A DNA stretch of 64,000 nt from Asterias amurensis (Eukaryota > Echinodermata > Asteroidea > Forcipulatida > Asteriidae). The DNA lies in assembly GCF_032118995.1 (NCBI RefSeq), contig NC_092657.1, positions 1,547,891-1,611,890 of the forward strand. The letters are read 5' to 3'. A program made the translations under genes and the position numbers. The notes under the pieces were generated by a model. That model searched no databases, was not told the DNA's origin, and saw only the letters and a list, made by a program, of their open reading frames with translations. Positions 1 through 10,565 of the stretch are shown piece after piece. The stretch's first letter is position 1. Each line of letters begins with the position of its first letter.

Positions 1-52
1 GACTGGCACCCCCGAACAAAGATATTGACAAAATAGGGACACCGCCAATATA

Positions 53-126
53 GGGCTAGATAGCTCAGTTGGTAGAGCGCCGGCACGTTAATCCGGAGCT
101 CGTTGGTTCGAATCCCACTCTAGTCA
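53..126 (+). repeat. tRNA-like repeat head (tRNA-Asn-like, degenerate)
   Basis: The acceptor arms pair (ggctaga with tctagtc), the D stem gctc/gagc is intact, and a B-box-like ggttcgaatcc is present. The anticodon loop reads acgttaa, which would give GTT, but position 33 is C rather than T. The last anticodon-stem pair and one T-stem pair are mismatched. The sequence continues into non-tRNA DNA without a clear terminator. It is better read as the head of a tRNA-derived repeat than as a working tRNA gene. Confidence 0.5.
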
Positions 127-245
127 AGTCTTTGTTCAACCACAAAAATCATTTACAAATTTACCCAGTCAGTTTCCCTTGTGGCTTTTATTGATAAAAT
201 CCAAGAAGTAACATTAACTAGCCAACTTGAGAAAACAACAATGTG

Positions 246-505
246 TAAAATAGGGTGTTGTGGTTGAGTAGATAAGAGGATTGAACTCAAGCTCTGATCA
301 GTGGAGTGTCACGTGTGGGTTCAAATACTGGTGGTAACACTTGTGTCCCTAAGCAAAACACTTAACTATAGGGTTAATTAATGGGTAAATGTAAGGGCAG
401 AGATGGTTCTTGCATTCCTCTATGGTTCTTGTGACTGATTTAGCCAAGTAGCGCATAATACATTGTTGTAAAAACTGGTTAAACATTACTATTATTAAAA
501 TCTCT
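246..505 (+). repeat. SINE family I, Leu/Ser-tRNA-type head
   Basis: The head (ttgtggttgagtagataaga) has an A-box-like stretch, followed by a B-box-like gtgtgggttcaaatac. The body contains acacttgtgtccctaagcaa and a tail with agcgcataatacattg that ends in an attatta run. The same head, body and tail order recurs inverted at 30020-30362, and the head alone recurs at 63940-64000. Order and shared blocks are seen directly; assignment to a tRNA-derived SINE is inferred. Confidence 0.6.
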
Positions 506-2141
506 TTGGGTCTTTTCCGGGAGGAAATAAGACCCTAACCCCAAGACGTAAGTGAGACCCTATATGATATTATGCCTTTAGGGGCTTGACCGAAAGTGGA
601 AAGACCTGAAAATGAAATCAACAAACTAAGCAAAGACAGTAACGCACCCTTCGTGTGGCCACATGATGTGCGTTAGACTTTGGACTTCGCTCATCAAGCG
701 CCGCTGACGTCTTGAACGTCAACAACAACCGACTTTGATCCATGATTGACCACTTGTTGTCAGCATTTACTAAAAAATCATGATCCCCAACCTCACAGTC
801 ATACGGTAGATCAGAATCAGCTTTAATTCCTACACAGAGTGTGTTTTGGACTTTGGAATATTATTCGATGGGTGTGTAAAAAAGTAAACAACAGAAGTTC
901 AACAAAATAGACCTTGCTTATTCAATATCCTCATTAATAATGTGATTGCTAGAAATTATTAATATTGCAACTTGATAATATGCAGGTACATGTCGTACGT
1001 GTACAAAAACAGGAAAGAATGACCATTCAGATTTCCAAAGAAGGAAGTTACACCGTAAAATAACAAATTCTCTAACTTTTCCATTTAAGTATTTATTTTT
1101 AGAACATAAAATTTAATATTCTTCCTGAACAGTGATAGTACACTGATCAGGTGCCAGTTAAAACACCAAGGACCGATATAAACTTTGTGCAAGTGAACCA
1201 GCTGGCTAACTTATTCACTCTTTCCTGCTACTGGGTCAGATTCAAGTTCCACACAAAGCCCTTTACACTAAAGTCTTTTCCCTGGGGGCGTTAACGGGGA
1301 ATGTCAGGCCATTTCAAACTTGGATCCTTTTACCCCTGACCGACATGTACCCCCGGCAAATGGGCATCCCGAGGAACAGGGGGGGGGGGCACCCCTGCTC
1401 CGGAGTAGGGGTAAGCAGCAAAATGCTGATTTTTGAACCATGCAACTGGAACCCCATGGAATAGAGACCTAGACGAGAAAGTGCGCTGAGGTAACCCCAA
1501 CAAACTTTTAGGCCGGCAACCTACATCTGTACCAAAATGTCAAGCACTCGACAAGAAACCACCCACCCACCAATGGCTGGATGATTTAACCTCCTGCTGT
1601 GAATATAATGTCATAAAAACAGACTTATCTCAACAGGGGTTAACGATTTATTGAAGCAGCTCCTTTTTATTACACCTAAATATTACTGATAATAAAAGTT
1701 CAAAGGAAAAGTACTCTGTTTTTGGCGATACTTTTGTGTCCATGTTCAACTGATTATATTATTCAACTTGTGGGCTAGTGTCCTCCATGTTGATTTACCA
1801 ACACATCTAACAAGTTTAGCAACCAACCACTTGAATTTTACGGAAGATCCACTTACTTAGGTTTGCTGTACGACACACTTGACCACATGTTTTGTCAGAA
1901 CTAAACTCAGTCACTGGACCACAGCGTAAAGACCAACTGATGACACTGGCAGTGACAAGCCCACTTAAACTTTGAGTTGGGATTTTTGATTTTTGTGCTT
2001 GACTGAAAAGAATTGTAATTGGTCCTGCAGTGTACATTTGGCTAGTTAAGACGAGAGAGAACGCTGACAAAACACAAGAAGTTTACCATCATGAAAATCG
2101 TTGTAAACCAAGTATGATACGGGAACGACTACAAACAATAT
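506..2141. other. Non-coding stretch, no gene recognised
   Basis: AT-rich sequence with a G-run near 1381-1390. No PDZ-like exon that could continue the scaffold gene at 2650-2830 was found on the minus strand. A good donor (gtaagtgg on the minus strand near 1850) borders an 84-codon minus ORF that I cannot assign; it could be a UTR exon or chance. Confidence 0.4.
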
Positions 2142-2150
2142 GACCGAGTC

Positions 2151-2218
2151 TAGTTGCGATATTACGTAACCCTCCTCCGGACGGCGAAGTCGGGAGGAGG
2201 GTTACGTTATTGCAACTA
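2151..2218. mobile_element. 68-bp hairpin mini-element with 9-bp TSD
   Basis: The ends are tagttgcgat and attgcaacta, and almost the whole unit folds back on itself through gtaaccctcctcc and ggaggagggttac. It is flanked by exact 9-bp direct repeats gaccgagtc at 2142-2150 and 2219-2227. A second copy with its own different 9-bp duplication lies at 23911-23974. The TSD length fits Mutator-like elements, but the family is not proven. Confidence 0.8.
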
Positions 2219-2227
2219 GACCGAGTC

Positions 2228-2649
2228 ATGACAACAAACCAGCGCAAATGTATGGGTTTGAAGTGTACCTGCATTCAATTACATGAAGTAGTGCATTCAG
2301 TACCGAATGAATAAATAAAACCAACCTGTGTAAATTATTATTATTATAATACAAATAGTACAGAGGTAGTTATGGAACATTTACTAATAGTAATAAAATA
2401 AGTTTGAAGTGTGGCTACCTTGATCTTGTTTTAAAACTTGCCCCTAAAATAAAAAGTTGAAGCAAAGCAAAGTGTCTGAATCATTACTACTCTGCTGAAC
2501 TGTGTGACCAAACCAAACCAAGGACACTGAAAATGACAGACGTGTCAACAGTCCACAAACCTAAATTTTAATTACAACTTTACGTAACTCAATCATTAAT
2601 GTCTGACAAAACAGCAGCAACAGTTGGTAAATAGTAAAAAGTATCTTAC
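2228..2649. other. Intron sequence downstream of PDZ scaffold exon 1
   Basis: On the minus strand this follows the donor of the exon at 2650-2830. No further exon was recognised. It contains an attatta-rich patch near 2340 and nothing else I can name. Confidence 0.4.
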
Positions 2650-2830
2650 CTTCGTCAATTCCACGGATATACTGGCCATGCTGCCCCTGTTTGCTGTGTA
2701 GATTAAAACCATAACCCGAACTTCCTTTCGCAATCTTGCACAGCCTTGGCTGACTCGGTGCCACCGGTACTGGGGGTCCCTTCGAACCACCACCAGACGA
2801 ACTCTTTCTTTTACCACTTTTCGAACTCAT
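2650..2830 (-). CDS. First coding exon of a NHERF-type PDZ scaffold (partial gene)
   Basis: The exon encodes 60 codons plus one base. A basic Ser/Gly/Pro-rich start (MSSKSGKRKSSSGGG) leads into PRLCKIAKGSSGYGFNLHS and GQYIRGIDEG. This matches the first PDZ domain of NHERF1/2 (PRLCRL..G..GYGFHLH..), including the carboxylate-binding GYGF loop and the strand that follows. NHERF proteins tether transporters and receptors to ezrin at the apical membrane. The exon ends at a strong donor (gtaagatac) in phase 1, just where the family continues with a G-S-P-A-type loop. An in-frame ATG eight codons upstream (2854) is possible, but the inner Met fits the family start. The remaining exons were not found in the window and probably lie beyond position 1. 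PDZK1 or another multi-PDZ protein cannot be excluded. Confidence 0.75.
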
Positions 2831-4252
2831 TTTTTCTCCTTCGGTTTTCACCAAGATGGCGACAATGTCAACAGCCGAACGGATCGGGTTGAGAAAGAGG
2901 GGTAACTTCTTAGCCCCGTGTCACACTTTTTGCGTGGGTTGTGGGGCGTTTACAGTAAATTTGGGGTGAGTTTTTGACGATAAATGACTAGTTAGTTACT
3001 CACTTTTGAGTTTACTGACCCGTGTCCATAGGCGTTCACGCAAAATGTCGGCTGCAAAAACCGGCTCTTCCAGTTCCAGTATAGAGTTTACATCACGTGA
3101 CTAACCTCGGGGGAAAACTGACGGTTTTTAATCCTCCCTTCCCTTGCGCTCAGTGCCCAATATTACGAACAAAAACTTGCTTAGCACACAGGAGGTATTG
3201 CTTAGCAGTAACAGGTAACTAGCCCAAATAACATTAAGTTTGCATTGATGTGGCTTGTACCTGACTAAATTTTTGTTTCTCAAAAAAAAAAAAAAATCAT
3301 GCGAAATGTCAGCTTCTATTGGGCCCAGAAGTCAGTTCGGGAAATCGCACCCTAAAAATACCTTCCTTCTCGGAAAAGGAATTGTTGCTGTGTAATGGGG
3401 GATGGGTCGGTCACTCAGTCTCTGACCGAATGGCTGACATCAAATTCTGATAAAAGATAACCACAAAGGGAGAGAGTTTCCTTTATAAAACTATTACTCT
3501 TTATTTCATGTATGTTTGAACCTGGCTGGCGAAATATATATATATTAAAAAAGAGGAATTGTAATTAAATTATGGTTTAAATTATGTTTACCGTTCGGCC
3601 AGGGGACAAGAACGAAAGAAGTATACATAAAAACAAATGAAAAAAACCCACAACAACACACAAACAAACACATAAATAAACAGACAAATAAACAGACAAA
3701 CAAAAAATATATCCCAATACTCCATTAATTTCCAGGTATAAATAAATATTATTATAAGAAATGTACCAGTTCATTTTGATTGAGACCAAAATAATTCGAT
3801 TAAAATGCATTAATAAATTAATTAATATTCTTTGGAAAAGGAATAATGCGTTGACTTCGTAGAAAATAAATTGTTGAAGCACACGTTTTATACAGTAATA
3901 AAACAAATTTAGGGACTTTTTATACTTTGATTTTGGGGTAAAAGAAACCACCCTTTCATTGGGCGTGGTGGGTACCGCTTTTGGTGTCTGGCAGGGGTAC
4001 AGCAACCTTTCTCCCAGGGTTGTATCCTACCCTATTGGGAACCTATCTATTGCGATCGACCCCCGCCACTCCGAGGACGAGCCTGATCGTGCTACAGAGG
4101 TCAACGGAGTTCAACTGTCTCCTTTTTAGACTGATACCCTGTAAATCGTCCATTCGTAAATCATACGTTTTCGTCTAGGGTCTTTTTGCACAAAAGGTAT
4201 ACAAAATACGACCGAGAGAGTGCGCTCTTTGTGATTGCGCAATATAAACAAG
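2831..4252. promoter_or_regulatory. Divergent intergenic region between PDZ scaffold and TYW2
   Basis: The two start codons face away from each other across 1.4 kb, so both promoters must lie here. An A-run occurs at about 3284-3296, an AT-rich stretch runs from 3540-3900, and a tatatata tract lies near 3535. I see no confident TATA box or conserved block. The span contains a 142-codon minus ORF (3577-4005) that is low-complexity and hydrophobic and looks like chance. Confidence 0.4.
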
Positions 4253-7200
4253 ATGGCGACCCCCATGGAAGTAAATTCGATGGCAACTGCAGTCGTTGTT
4301 GACACCAACAATGCTCAGCATATGAGGTAAACTGAACTCATATGGTTATGAGTGAGTGAGTTACTACATCACAATCTCAAGGCTCATCCGTTTCAATACA
4401 CAGTGGGTTGTTGTTTTGTTTTGTTTTGCCTGTGTTGTTGTTGACTGTTTGTTTGTTGACGTGACATCATCATCAAATGTGTACACACATTGCTCCATGA
4501 GGCATGAAAATGATCATACATGTTTTAATGAACACACACAGTACAGTCATAAATTGTATACATCACAAGGTTCTACACGATCTGTGTTCACTTGTGTGTC
4601 TGAGAGTAAGACATTTCACAGGAGGAGTAACACACAGTTTCTTCCTTAAAAAAAACAAACATATTAATCCATTATATAACTTATTATGCGGATTGTCTTA
4701 CCTTTGCACTTGCAGGCGTATTTTAGAGATGGATGGTATCTGGGATTCTTCTCGGAGGCTTCAGAAATTTGTGAATGTCGTCGCTATCCCAGTCAGTCCA
4801 TCAGCATCCCACTTCTTCACCATGGATGAAGGAGATTGTTTAGGTAGGTGAGGTTGGTTTATGCTTAGCCGTGGTAGGACGTCAGCGCTGTATACAACGG
4901 AGGAGTCCAACCTGGGCTAGATGCCCTGCCTTTCACTCTGTCCTGTGTGACTCTGGTTCGAGGCTGCGGATCGAAGCCTTGCATGTTGATTAGTGGTCAG
5001 TCTCTACCTGATTGTTGTGGGATTTCCTATTTGGGGTTTTCCTCCCACATCTACAACTGGTATTTCTCTTCATCACAGGCATCTGTTTCTGTGACTTGTT
5101 CATGAACAGTCACCCATAGGATGTTGTTGATGTGGTCAAGGTTGGGGTTCGCAGCAGTTAAATATTTGGGTGGGCCTTTGAAACAAAGTTTGCCATGTTC
5201 AGGATCTCTAAGGCCGAATCCGAATTGACGGCTACGGCCACGACTGTTGCTAAGGGTGTTGCTATGGACGTCCTATACCTCAACGCATGATGACGTGGAA
5301 ATCTAGCTGTAGCTGTAGCCGCTAATTCGGGCACGGTTGAAGGCTGGCTTGAATGTCTTGATGTCGGGTGCAGAATGGATGTCAGGAAGCGCAGCTGTCG
5401 ATTCGATTCAGGTATAGTCTTGGGCTAGAACTGAGGTTTGTTCCGCTCCGCTATCATAGCGGAATGAACCTCATAGTTCTAGGGGTAGGTCTTGCGTAAA
5501 GTGAATGATGATAACAATCTTTGTTTGAAGTGACGACTTTGTATGGAATGAGTTTCGATTGAAAACTTGTACATGTTTTTTCTTCTTTGCGTTTCAGAAA
5601 CAAATGATGAAGTAAAAGCCTTGAAGATAAAAATTCCATTAGACCATATCCTCAAGTCTGGAAGATACCACAATATACAATGTCATCTTGCCTTGATTTC
5701 CCTCCCGCTGGCAAAGAAACAGCTTGTGGTTTCTCCATATCAAACACTGGTGAAGCAATTGAGAAAGAGGTTTAACGAGTTAGCCGTTCCATTTCCAGAA
5801 GACTTAGAAAAAGAGATTCCGAATGTGTGGGAGAAACATGGAGATCTTATTTTATTGCCGCAGGTTTGTGACTATTAAAGTTGGAGTTTAACCTTTATTG
5901 GTGGACCAATGTGCAGAAAGAAGTAATTTTTACTAAAATATTTGAATTTATTTCAAGACCTCAGCTTGGATCTCGAAATCAAGCTCACAACTTGTCCGAC
6001 AAAAATGTTTTTTCTTCCATTATCTCTCTCAACTTCGTCAACCAAATGCGTTCAAATTTTCATAGGGTTTAAATGCATATGTTGAGATATGCCAAGTGAG
6101 AAGAATGCTCTTTGACAATGGACCGATCCGGCCTGTCAATCAAACTGCGCGCGTTCACCCATTTTGACCAATCACAGCAATGATTGTGGTCGGACAAACT
6201 CGGTCATGAGTGCGCGTATATTTGGCACGCGCGGTAGAATCGTGCAGAATGTCATTGGGAGTGCTTGTACACATGTCTTGCTCACGTGCGCGGAGCTTAG
6301 TGGAAAGCCAGAACGGTCCATTACCAAGTGTCCAGTGCCTTTAAAAAGTCTGGATTTAGTTACATGTCTCAACTATCTCATTTCTGATTTTTCCCTAGTC
6401 AAGTTTTCTTTCCACCACATGGCAGTGCTGCAATGACCTTTGGAACATTGTGGCATCTGTACTCGGAGGTCAAAGGGTCGCCAGGAAAGGTCGGGTCAAC
6501 CCAGATGACTACAGGAGTCCAAGGGTTGACCTGTTGCTAGGCAACAATGGATGGGTAGAGCATAAAGACAATGGCATCAGGTAAATAGTCCAGTTTCAAA
6601 GAAGTATCAGACAAATTTCATTGCGCAGAAAAGAAGAAAATTTGCTGGTAAGCACAGGCGTATTTCATGAAAAAGCAAGAAAATTAAGCGGCCAACTTGT
6701 GCGTCCAGCATGTAATTGCATTGTTATGTCATTAATTTTTATAACGAAAGCACAGAAAGGTCAGCATGCCTTTTGATGTGCTTGCAGATATGCAGTGCCA
6801 TGATATCGAAACTCACAAAGTAAGCACAAATTTGGCCGCTAAGCAGCTCTATGAAACTGGGACCTGGGGTTACCAAACCAAGTGCTGACGTAATGGTCTA
6901 CTGATTATTCTAGTTCTGTTTTTTTTACAGATATACCTATGACGTCAGACATTGCATGTTCTCCATTGGGAACATAACAGAAAAGATAAGAGTGGCTGGC
7001 TTTGACTGTACTGGAGAGACTGTAGTTGACCTTTATGCAGGTAGGTCAAAGGTCATAGGTATGGAATGGGATCTGGTATTCTTCTAGTGTTCAGAGTCGC
7101 AGACACTTGGAAATCTCGTTGTTTAATTTTTTTTTCCATCGTTCTCAGCTGAAGGACCTTTATGAAATTGGGCGCTGCTAATTACTTCTCGTTTCATACA

Positions 7201-8643
7201 GGTATCGGGTATTTCACATTGCCCTATTTGGTCCACGCTGGCGCCTCGCTGGTTCACGCCTGTGAGTGGAACCCAGACGCTGTCGACGCTCTTAAAAAGA
7301 ACCTGGTGCTAAACAACGTTCAGGATAGATGCCAAGTACACGCTGGAGACAACAAACAAGTAAATATTGTCGTTTTTGTTTTACCCTTTACACATTGCTG
7401 TGTGATAAGAATTGTACACATGTACCAGACAAGAAATTCTTTGACTTAAGTCCGATTTCCAATTTTGGGGTCCTCAGATAGAGCTGCAAAATTGTTGGTA
7501 AATAAGACTGAAACGTCTTTAAGGCCTGACTGAGCGGGTATAGTTCATCAAGCCCAAGCGTTGGTGTTGTCAGCAGCAGAGTGTTTAGCTTGAATCCCCG
7601 GTCAGAACACTTGTGCACTTGAGCACAACATAATACCAGAGAAAACCTGGCAGTCAGGTAGAGACTGAAATCCAATCCACATAGTGCCCCCGGTGGAGTT
7701 TGAACCAGGGTCCTAGAGATGGAAGACGAGGAAAGATACCGCTATGCCAAACCCGACAGCCATACATTGATTAAGATAAAGATGTGCATTTTTCTTCTTC
7801 TAGGTTTGTCCAAAGGGTGTCGCTGATCGAGTGAATCTCGGACTCATCCCAAGCTCCAAGGACGGATGGCCGGTCGCCTGCGCCGCTCTCAAACCACAGA
7901 CAGGAGGGATGCTGCATATCCATGGCAACGTGACATCACATTCACAGACCAAGAAAACAAACAGTGGACCTAATCCTCCACATCATGCTGTGGGGTCTCC
8001 CTCTGGTAAAAGAACAGCAACTGACAATGCATCACTCGAAGATGATGATAGTATGGAGACAAACTGTGAACCAATGGAAAGAACTAACCCTGCTGGATTG
8101 GGAACGGCTGATGAATCTCAGTTTTCTGAATGTAGCGCAAATGTTGTGGAAGGAAGTGCAAACTCAAGACGAGGAGAATCTTGTACACCGTCATCAGACA
8201 TAGCGAAAGACAATCAGAGATTAGAATTAAATTCGACCTTAACTGCAGAAACAAAAACAGATATCCAACATCAGAGTGTTGGGGCAGAGAGAAATTCTTT
8301 TAAGCGTACAACTGGTGGAGATGAAATGTCAAAACAACAAAATATTGAAAGAACCAAAATGTCACCAGAGGTGTCCAAAACATCACCAGAGGGAACTGAA
8401 GCATCAGCAGAGAGAACCAAATCTTCACCAGAAAGATCCGCTGTTGATGGATGTACAGAACGCTCTGCAAAAGAAACCTGGAAGACTTGGGGGGAGGCTA
8501 CTGCTCGGAAAGTACAAGAAAAATTAGTCGTCATTCACGGTGGGCATTGGACAACAGAGGTGACTCATATTGAACATGTTAAATCCTATGCTCCTCATGT
8601 AGACCATATTGTGGCTGATATAAGATGTGTACCAAAGAATTAA
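4253..8643 (+). CDS. TRMT12: tRNA wybutosine-synthesizing protein 2 homolog (7 exons)
   Basis: Exons: 4253-4326, 4716-4843, 5598-5863, 6399-6580, 6931-7040, 7202-7359 and 7804-8643. All introns have GT/AG borders and the phases join cleanly, giving about 585 residues. The enzyme moves the 3-amino-3-carboxypropyl group of S-adenosylmethionine onto 4-demethylwyosine at G37 of tRNA-Phe. Visible family blocks are VARKGRVNPDD, LLLGNNGWVEH, CMFSIGNITEK, the SAM motif DLYAGIGYFTLP (about residues 250-261), HACEWNPDAV, LGLIPSSKDGWP, GGMLHIHGNV and near the end VKSYAPHVDHIVADI. Exon 4 was started at the upstream acceptor (6399) because this keeps a Phe/Trp-containing segment that human TYW2 also has; the acceptor 28 bp further on would lose it. 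Human TYW2 is 448 residues. The extra length is mostly a polar insert, residues about 353-529, between HIHGNV and the C-terminal strand block. The start ATG has a good context (aagATGG). Confidence 0.93.
4860..5110 (+). repeat. SINE family II copy (intron 2 of TRMT12)
   Basis: The sequence runs from a degenerate tRNA-like head (gactctggttcgaggctgcg) through a body with agtctctacctgattgttg and ends with gttttcctcccacatc. The same ordered blocks appear inverted at 7590-7775 and 62950-63190. A clearer tRNA-like head is seen in those two copies. Confidence 0.5.
5215..5345. repeat. Palindromic repeat, gctacggc/gctgtagc type
   Basis: The arms gaattgacggctacggc and gctgtagccgctaattc pair imperfectly around a short centre. 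A related copy lies at 62495-62625. It is a short non-coding fold-back element inside TRMT12 intron 2. Confidence 0.5.
5418..5486. repeat. Short hairpin
   Basis: The arms agaactgaggtttgttccgc and gcggaatgaacctcatagtt fold back with only a few mismatches. It lies in TRMT12 intron 2. No second copy was noticed in this window. Confidence 0.55.
5905..6345 (+). repeat. Hairpin family P2 copy, interrupted by another element
   Basis: Right-hand part of the P2 consensus: agacctcag, gaggtctcgaaatcaagc-like arms, tctctcaacttcgtc, cactttgaca and finally gtgtccagtgcctttaa. The run tttgacaa...ttaccaa is split by the 200-bp element at 6119-6317, which gives the order of insertion. It lies in TRMT12 intron 3. 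Confidence 0.7.
6119..6317. mobile_element. Small inverted-repeat element nested in P2
   Basis: The ends are tggaccg and cggtcca. The uninterrupted P2 sequence reads tttgacaattaccaa, so the element sits exactly inside it with at most a 2-bp (AT) duplication. A related copy in the opposite orientation lies at about 62085-62325, sharing the gcgcacgcc/gtgcgcgtat-type core and a ccaatcac box. No coding capacity is visible. Confidence 0.6.
7590..7775 (-). repeat. SINE family II copy (intron 6 of TRMT12)
   Basis: The reverse complement shows a tRNA-like head: ggtttggcatagcggtatc (A-box region) and accctggttcaaactcc (B box). The body ggattgsatttcagtctcta follows. The same layout is found at 62950-63190. 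Confidence 0.6.
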
Positions 8644-8699
8644 AAGTTATTTTTTGTCTTGGCCATTATGGCCCAATATCTTAGAAAAAGAATGAGCAG

Positions 8700-8940
8700 T
8701 GTCGTAGCTCGCTAGTCTGATGGCAACCAAAAGTATTAAGCAATATCCAACTGACACTTCATAGTCAGTCACCCTCTGACACCTTCAAAGACATCTTAGT
8801 TCGTCTACCTCTTGCTCCCTTTTTTGTTTTGCCAAGAAGTGGCTATTCAACTTTTGCAGAGATCATTCTCCGTAAATGGCCCTTACATGTGGAATAAGCT
8901 TCCTGTACAAATTAGAAATGCCAGCTCACTTAACGAACTA
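8700..8940 (+). mobile_element. 3' remnant of a LINE (non-LTR retrotransposon) ORF2
   Basis: The translation carries RSFSVNGPYMWNKLPVQIRN followed by ASSLNELRR. This is the familiar C-terminal block of Jockey/CR1-type reverse-transcriptase ORFs (RSFSVAGPRLWNSLP..IRNA.SL..FK). The preceding LPRSGYSTFAE is in another frame, so a frameshift separates the two halves. The rest of the ORF is absent. At its 3' side it runs directly into a half copy of hairpin family P1 at about 8933. Confidence 0.75.
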
Positions 8941-9155
8941 AGACGGTCGGCCATTTTCTGGAGTCAAAAATTGGCTCCAAAAGATAGTGTGCCGTTAGTT
9001 CACAAGGTAAAAGGAAAATATTTGCATTGATCAATATATTCTACTTTTAAAACATCTTTCTACATCTTTCTAACCATATATGCATTTCATAACAAACGGT
9101 TTCAAATGCTTTTCATAGACCAACTCGAACGATCCAGGGCAACTTGTCCCTTAAG
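8933..9155 (+). repeat. Hairpin family P1, right half
   Basis: It matches the right arm of the P1 palindromes: cggtcggccattt, aaaggaaaa, ttctacttttaaaacatctt, cataacaaacggtt, gaccaactcgaacgatcc and gggcaacttgtcccttaa. The left arm is missing, replaced by the LINE remnant. Confidence 0.7.
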
Positions 9156-9610
9156 GCAGCGCTATGAAATTGGGCCTAAGATTGACCCAAATGACCTCTG
9201 CCCTCAAGTCTCTCCTAATCAATAACCACCTGATTTTTCATCAATATTATCGATTGTTTAATATTCCCTCTAACCTGTCTATGAATGGATAACACGGAAT
9301 GAAGTATTTTATACATTGTTTAAAAGTTGATAATATTAAATTATTGATTATTTTCAAATTAAGTGTGTTGATTGATTGCAATAGGGTTATTTAGAAATCA
9401 ATATAATACATCGCCAATAACCAATCAATAACCAATAAGATATAAATCCAATAATATTTTCCCAAAATCAATCGATTTTGTTATATTCTGGGTGGGGTAA
9501 AAAAAAATTGTACAACTCATAAACTCTACAAGATTCAACAGAATAATAGGTTCTGTTGGCTTATAATTAAAAGTCGAGACGACTTCAGTCATATCATCTC
9601 ATTTTCCCCA
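9155..9610. other. AT-rich spacer, no gene recognised
   Basis: Begins with a fragment of a P3 terminal repeat (agcgctatgaaattgggcc) and then runs through AT-rich sequence with several atcaataaccaat repeats. Nothing coding is visible. Confidence 0.4.
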
Positions 9611-9853
9611 GGGCCCAATTTCATAGAGCTGCTCAGCACAAAAATTTGCTTAGCATGAAATTTCTTCTCTTGATAAAAACAGGTTTACTAATCAAATTTC
9701 TACATGATTTTCAGCAAGAGCAAACAACAGCTGAATACGGGTTACAGGCAATATGCCAGAAATGGAATTTTGGTTGGTAATCCTGTTCTTATCAAGGAAG
9801 AAATTTCATGCTAAGCACTTTTTTGTGCTTAGCAGCTCTGTGAAATTGGGCCC
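9611..9853. mobile_element. Hairpin family P3a (MITE-like), full copy
   Basis: Terminal inverted repeats start gggcccaatttcatagagct and end agctctgtgaaattgggccc. The arms continue through gcttagcatgaaatttcttc and cttgataaaaacagg, so nearly the whole 243 bp is palindromic. Other copies lie at 13811-14032 and 58113-58356. The shape suggests a non-autonomous DNA transposon with no coding capacity. Confidence 0.8.
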
Positions 9854-10146
9854 AAGTTCGCGTCGATGCATAATGAGTTTCAGCAAAGATTTTGTTTTCG
9901 ATCGAGCTCGTATAAGACGAATCTTTGTGCTTTGTGAAATAAAGCCCAGGTTGGTTTGATTGTTTGATTGTTTAGATGATCTTTCCATGAAGGGAACTCG
10001 GCAATATCCCACAGCGGGATCAAATGCCAAGCATCCAACAACCAATCTCTCTCATACAAACATTGGTTTAAAGTCTATGATTATGAATTGCACAAATCAA
10101 GAATAAGTGATTTAGTGACTGAACGAAAATACTTATCATAGTCATT

Positions 10147-10565
10147 GTGGAATCAGCGGTTAGCTTGGTAGGGTTCGAACACACATCCTTGTGATTGCAA
10201 GTCCTGCAGTCTAACCACTGAACCACAGTTAATAGTTTGGTAGGATTTGAACCCACAACCTTGTGATTGCAAGTCCTGCAGTCTAACCACTGAACTACAG
10301 TTAGCTTGGCAGGATTTGAACCCATAACCTTGTGATTGCAAGTCCTGCAGTCTAGCCATTGAACCACAGTTTGCTCGGTAGGATTTGAACCCACAACCTT
10401 GTGATTGCAAGTCCTGCAGTCTAACCACTGAACCACACTTAGCTTGGTAGGAAACGACCCTACAACCTTTTGATTAAAAGTCCTGCAGTCTAACCACTGA
10501 ACCACAGTAAGCTTGGTAGGATTCAAACCTATAATTTTGTGATTGCAAGTCCTGAAGTCTAACCC
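10147..10565 (-). repeat. Tandem array of six tRNA-Ala-like units
   Basis: Six head-to-tail units of about 73 bp. On the minus strand each carries gtggttcagtggttagactg (A-box region), a CTTGCAA loop that would give anticodon TGC, and tgggttcaaatcctacc (B box). The anticodon stem pairs poorly and units differ by scattered substitutions, so these are tRNA-derived repeats rather than six working genes. A 152-codon ORF across the array is a by-product of the in-frame period. Confidence 0.8.

Noticed and set aside
53-126. Functional tRNA-Asn gene
   Set aside because: Position 33 is not T, two stems have mismatches and no Pol III terminator follows closely; a repeat head fits better.
1816-2070. 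Second exon of the PDZ scaffold
   Set aside because: The translation has no PDZ features (no S-P-A..AGL or DR(I/V)..VNG block); only a good donor site is present.
10068-10526. 152-codon protein with QWLDCRTCNHKVVGSNP repeats
   Set aside because: It is the translation of tandem tRNA-like units; this peptide pattern is a known kind of artefact of tRNA-derived repeats.
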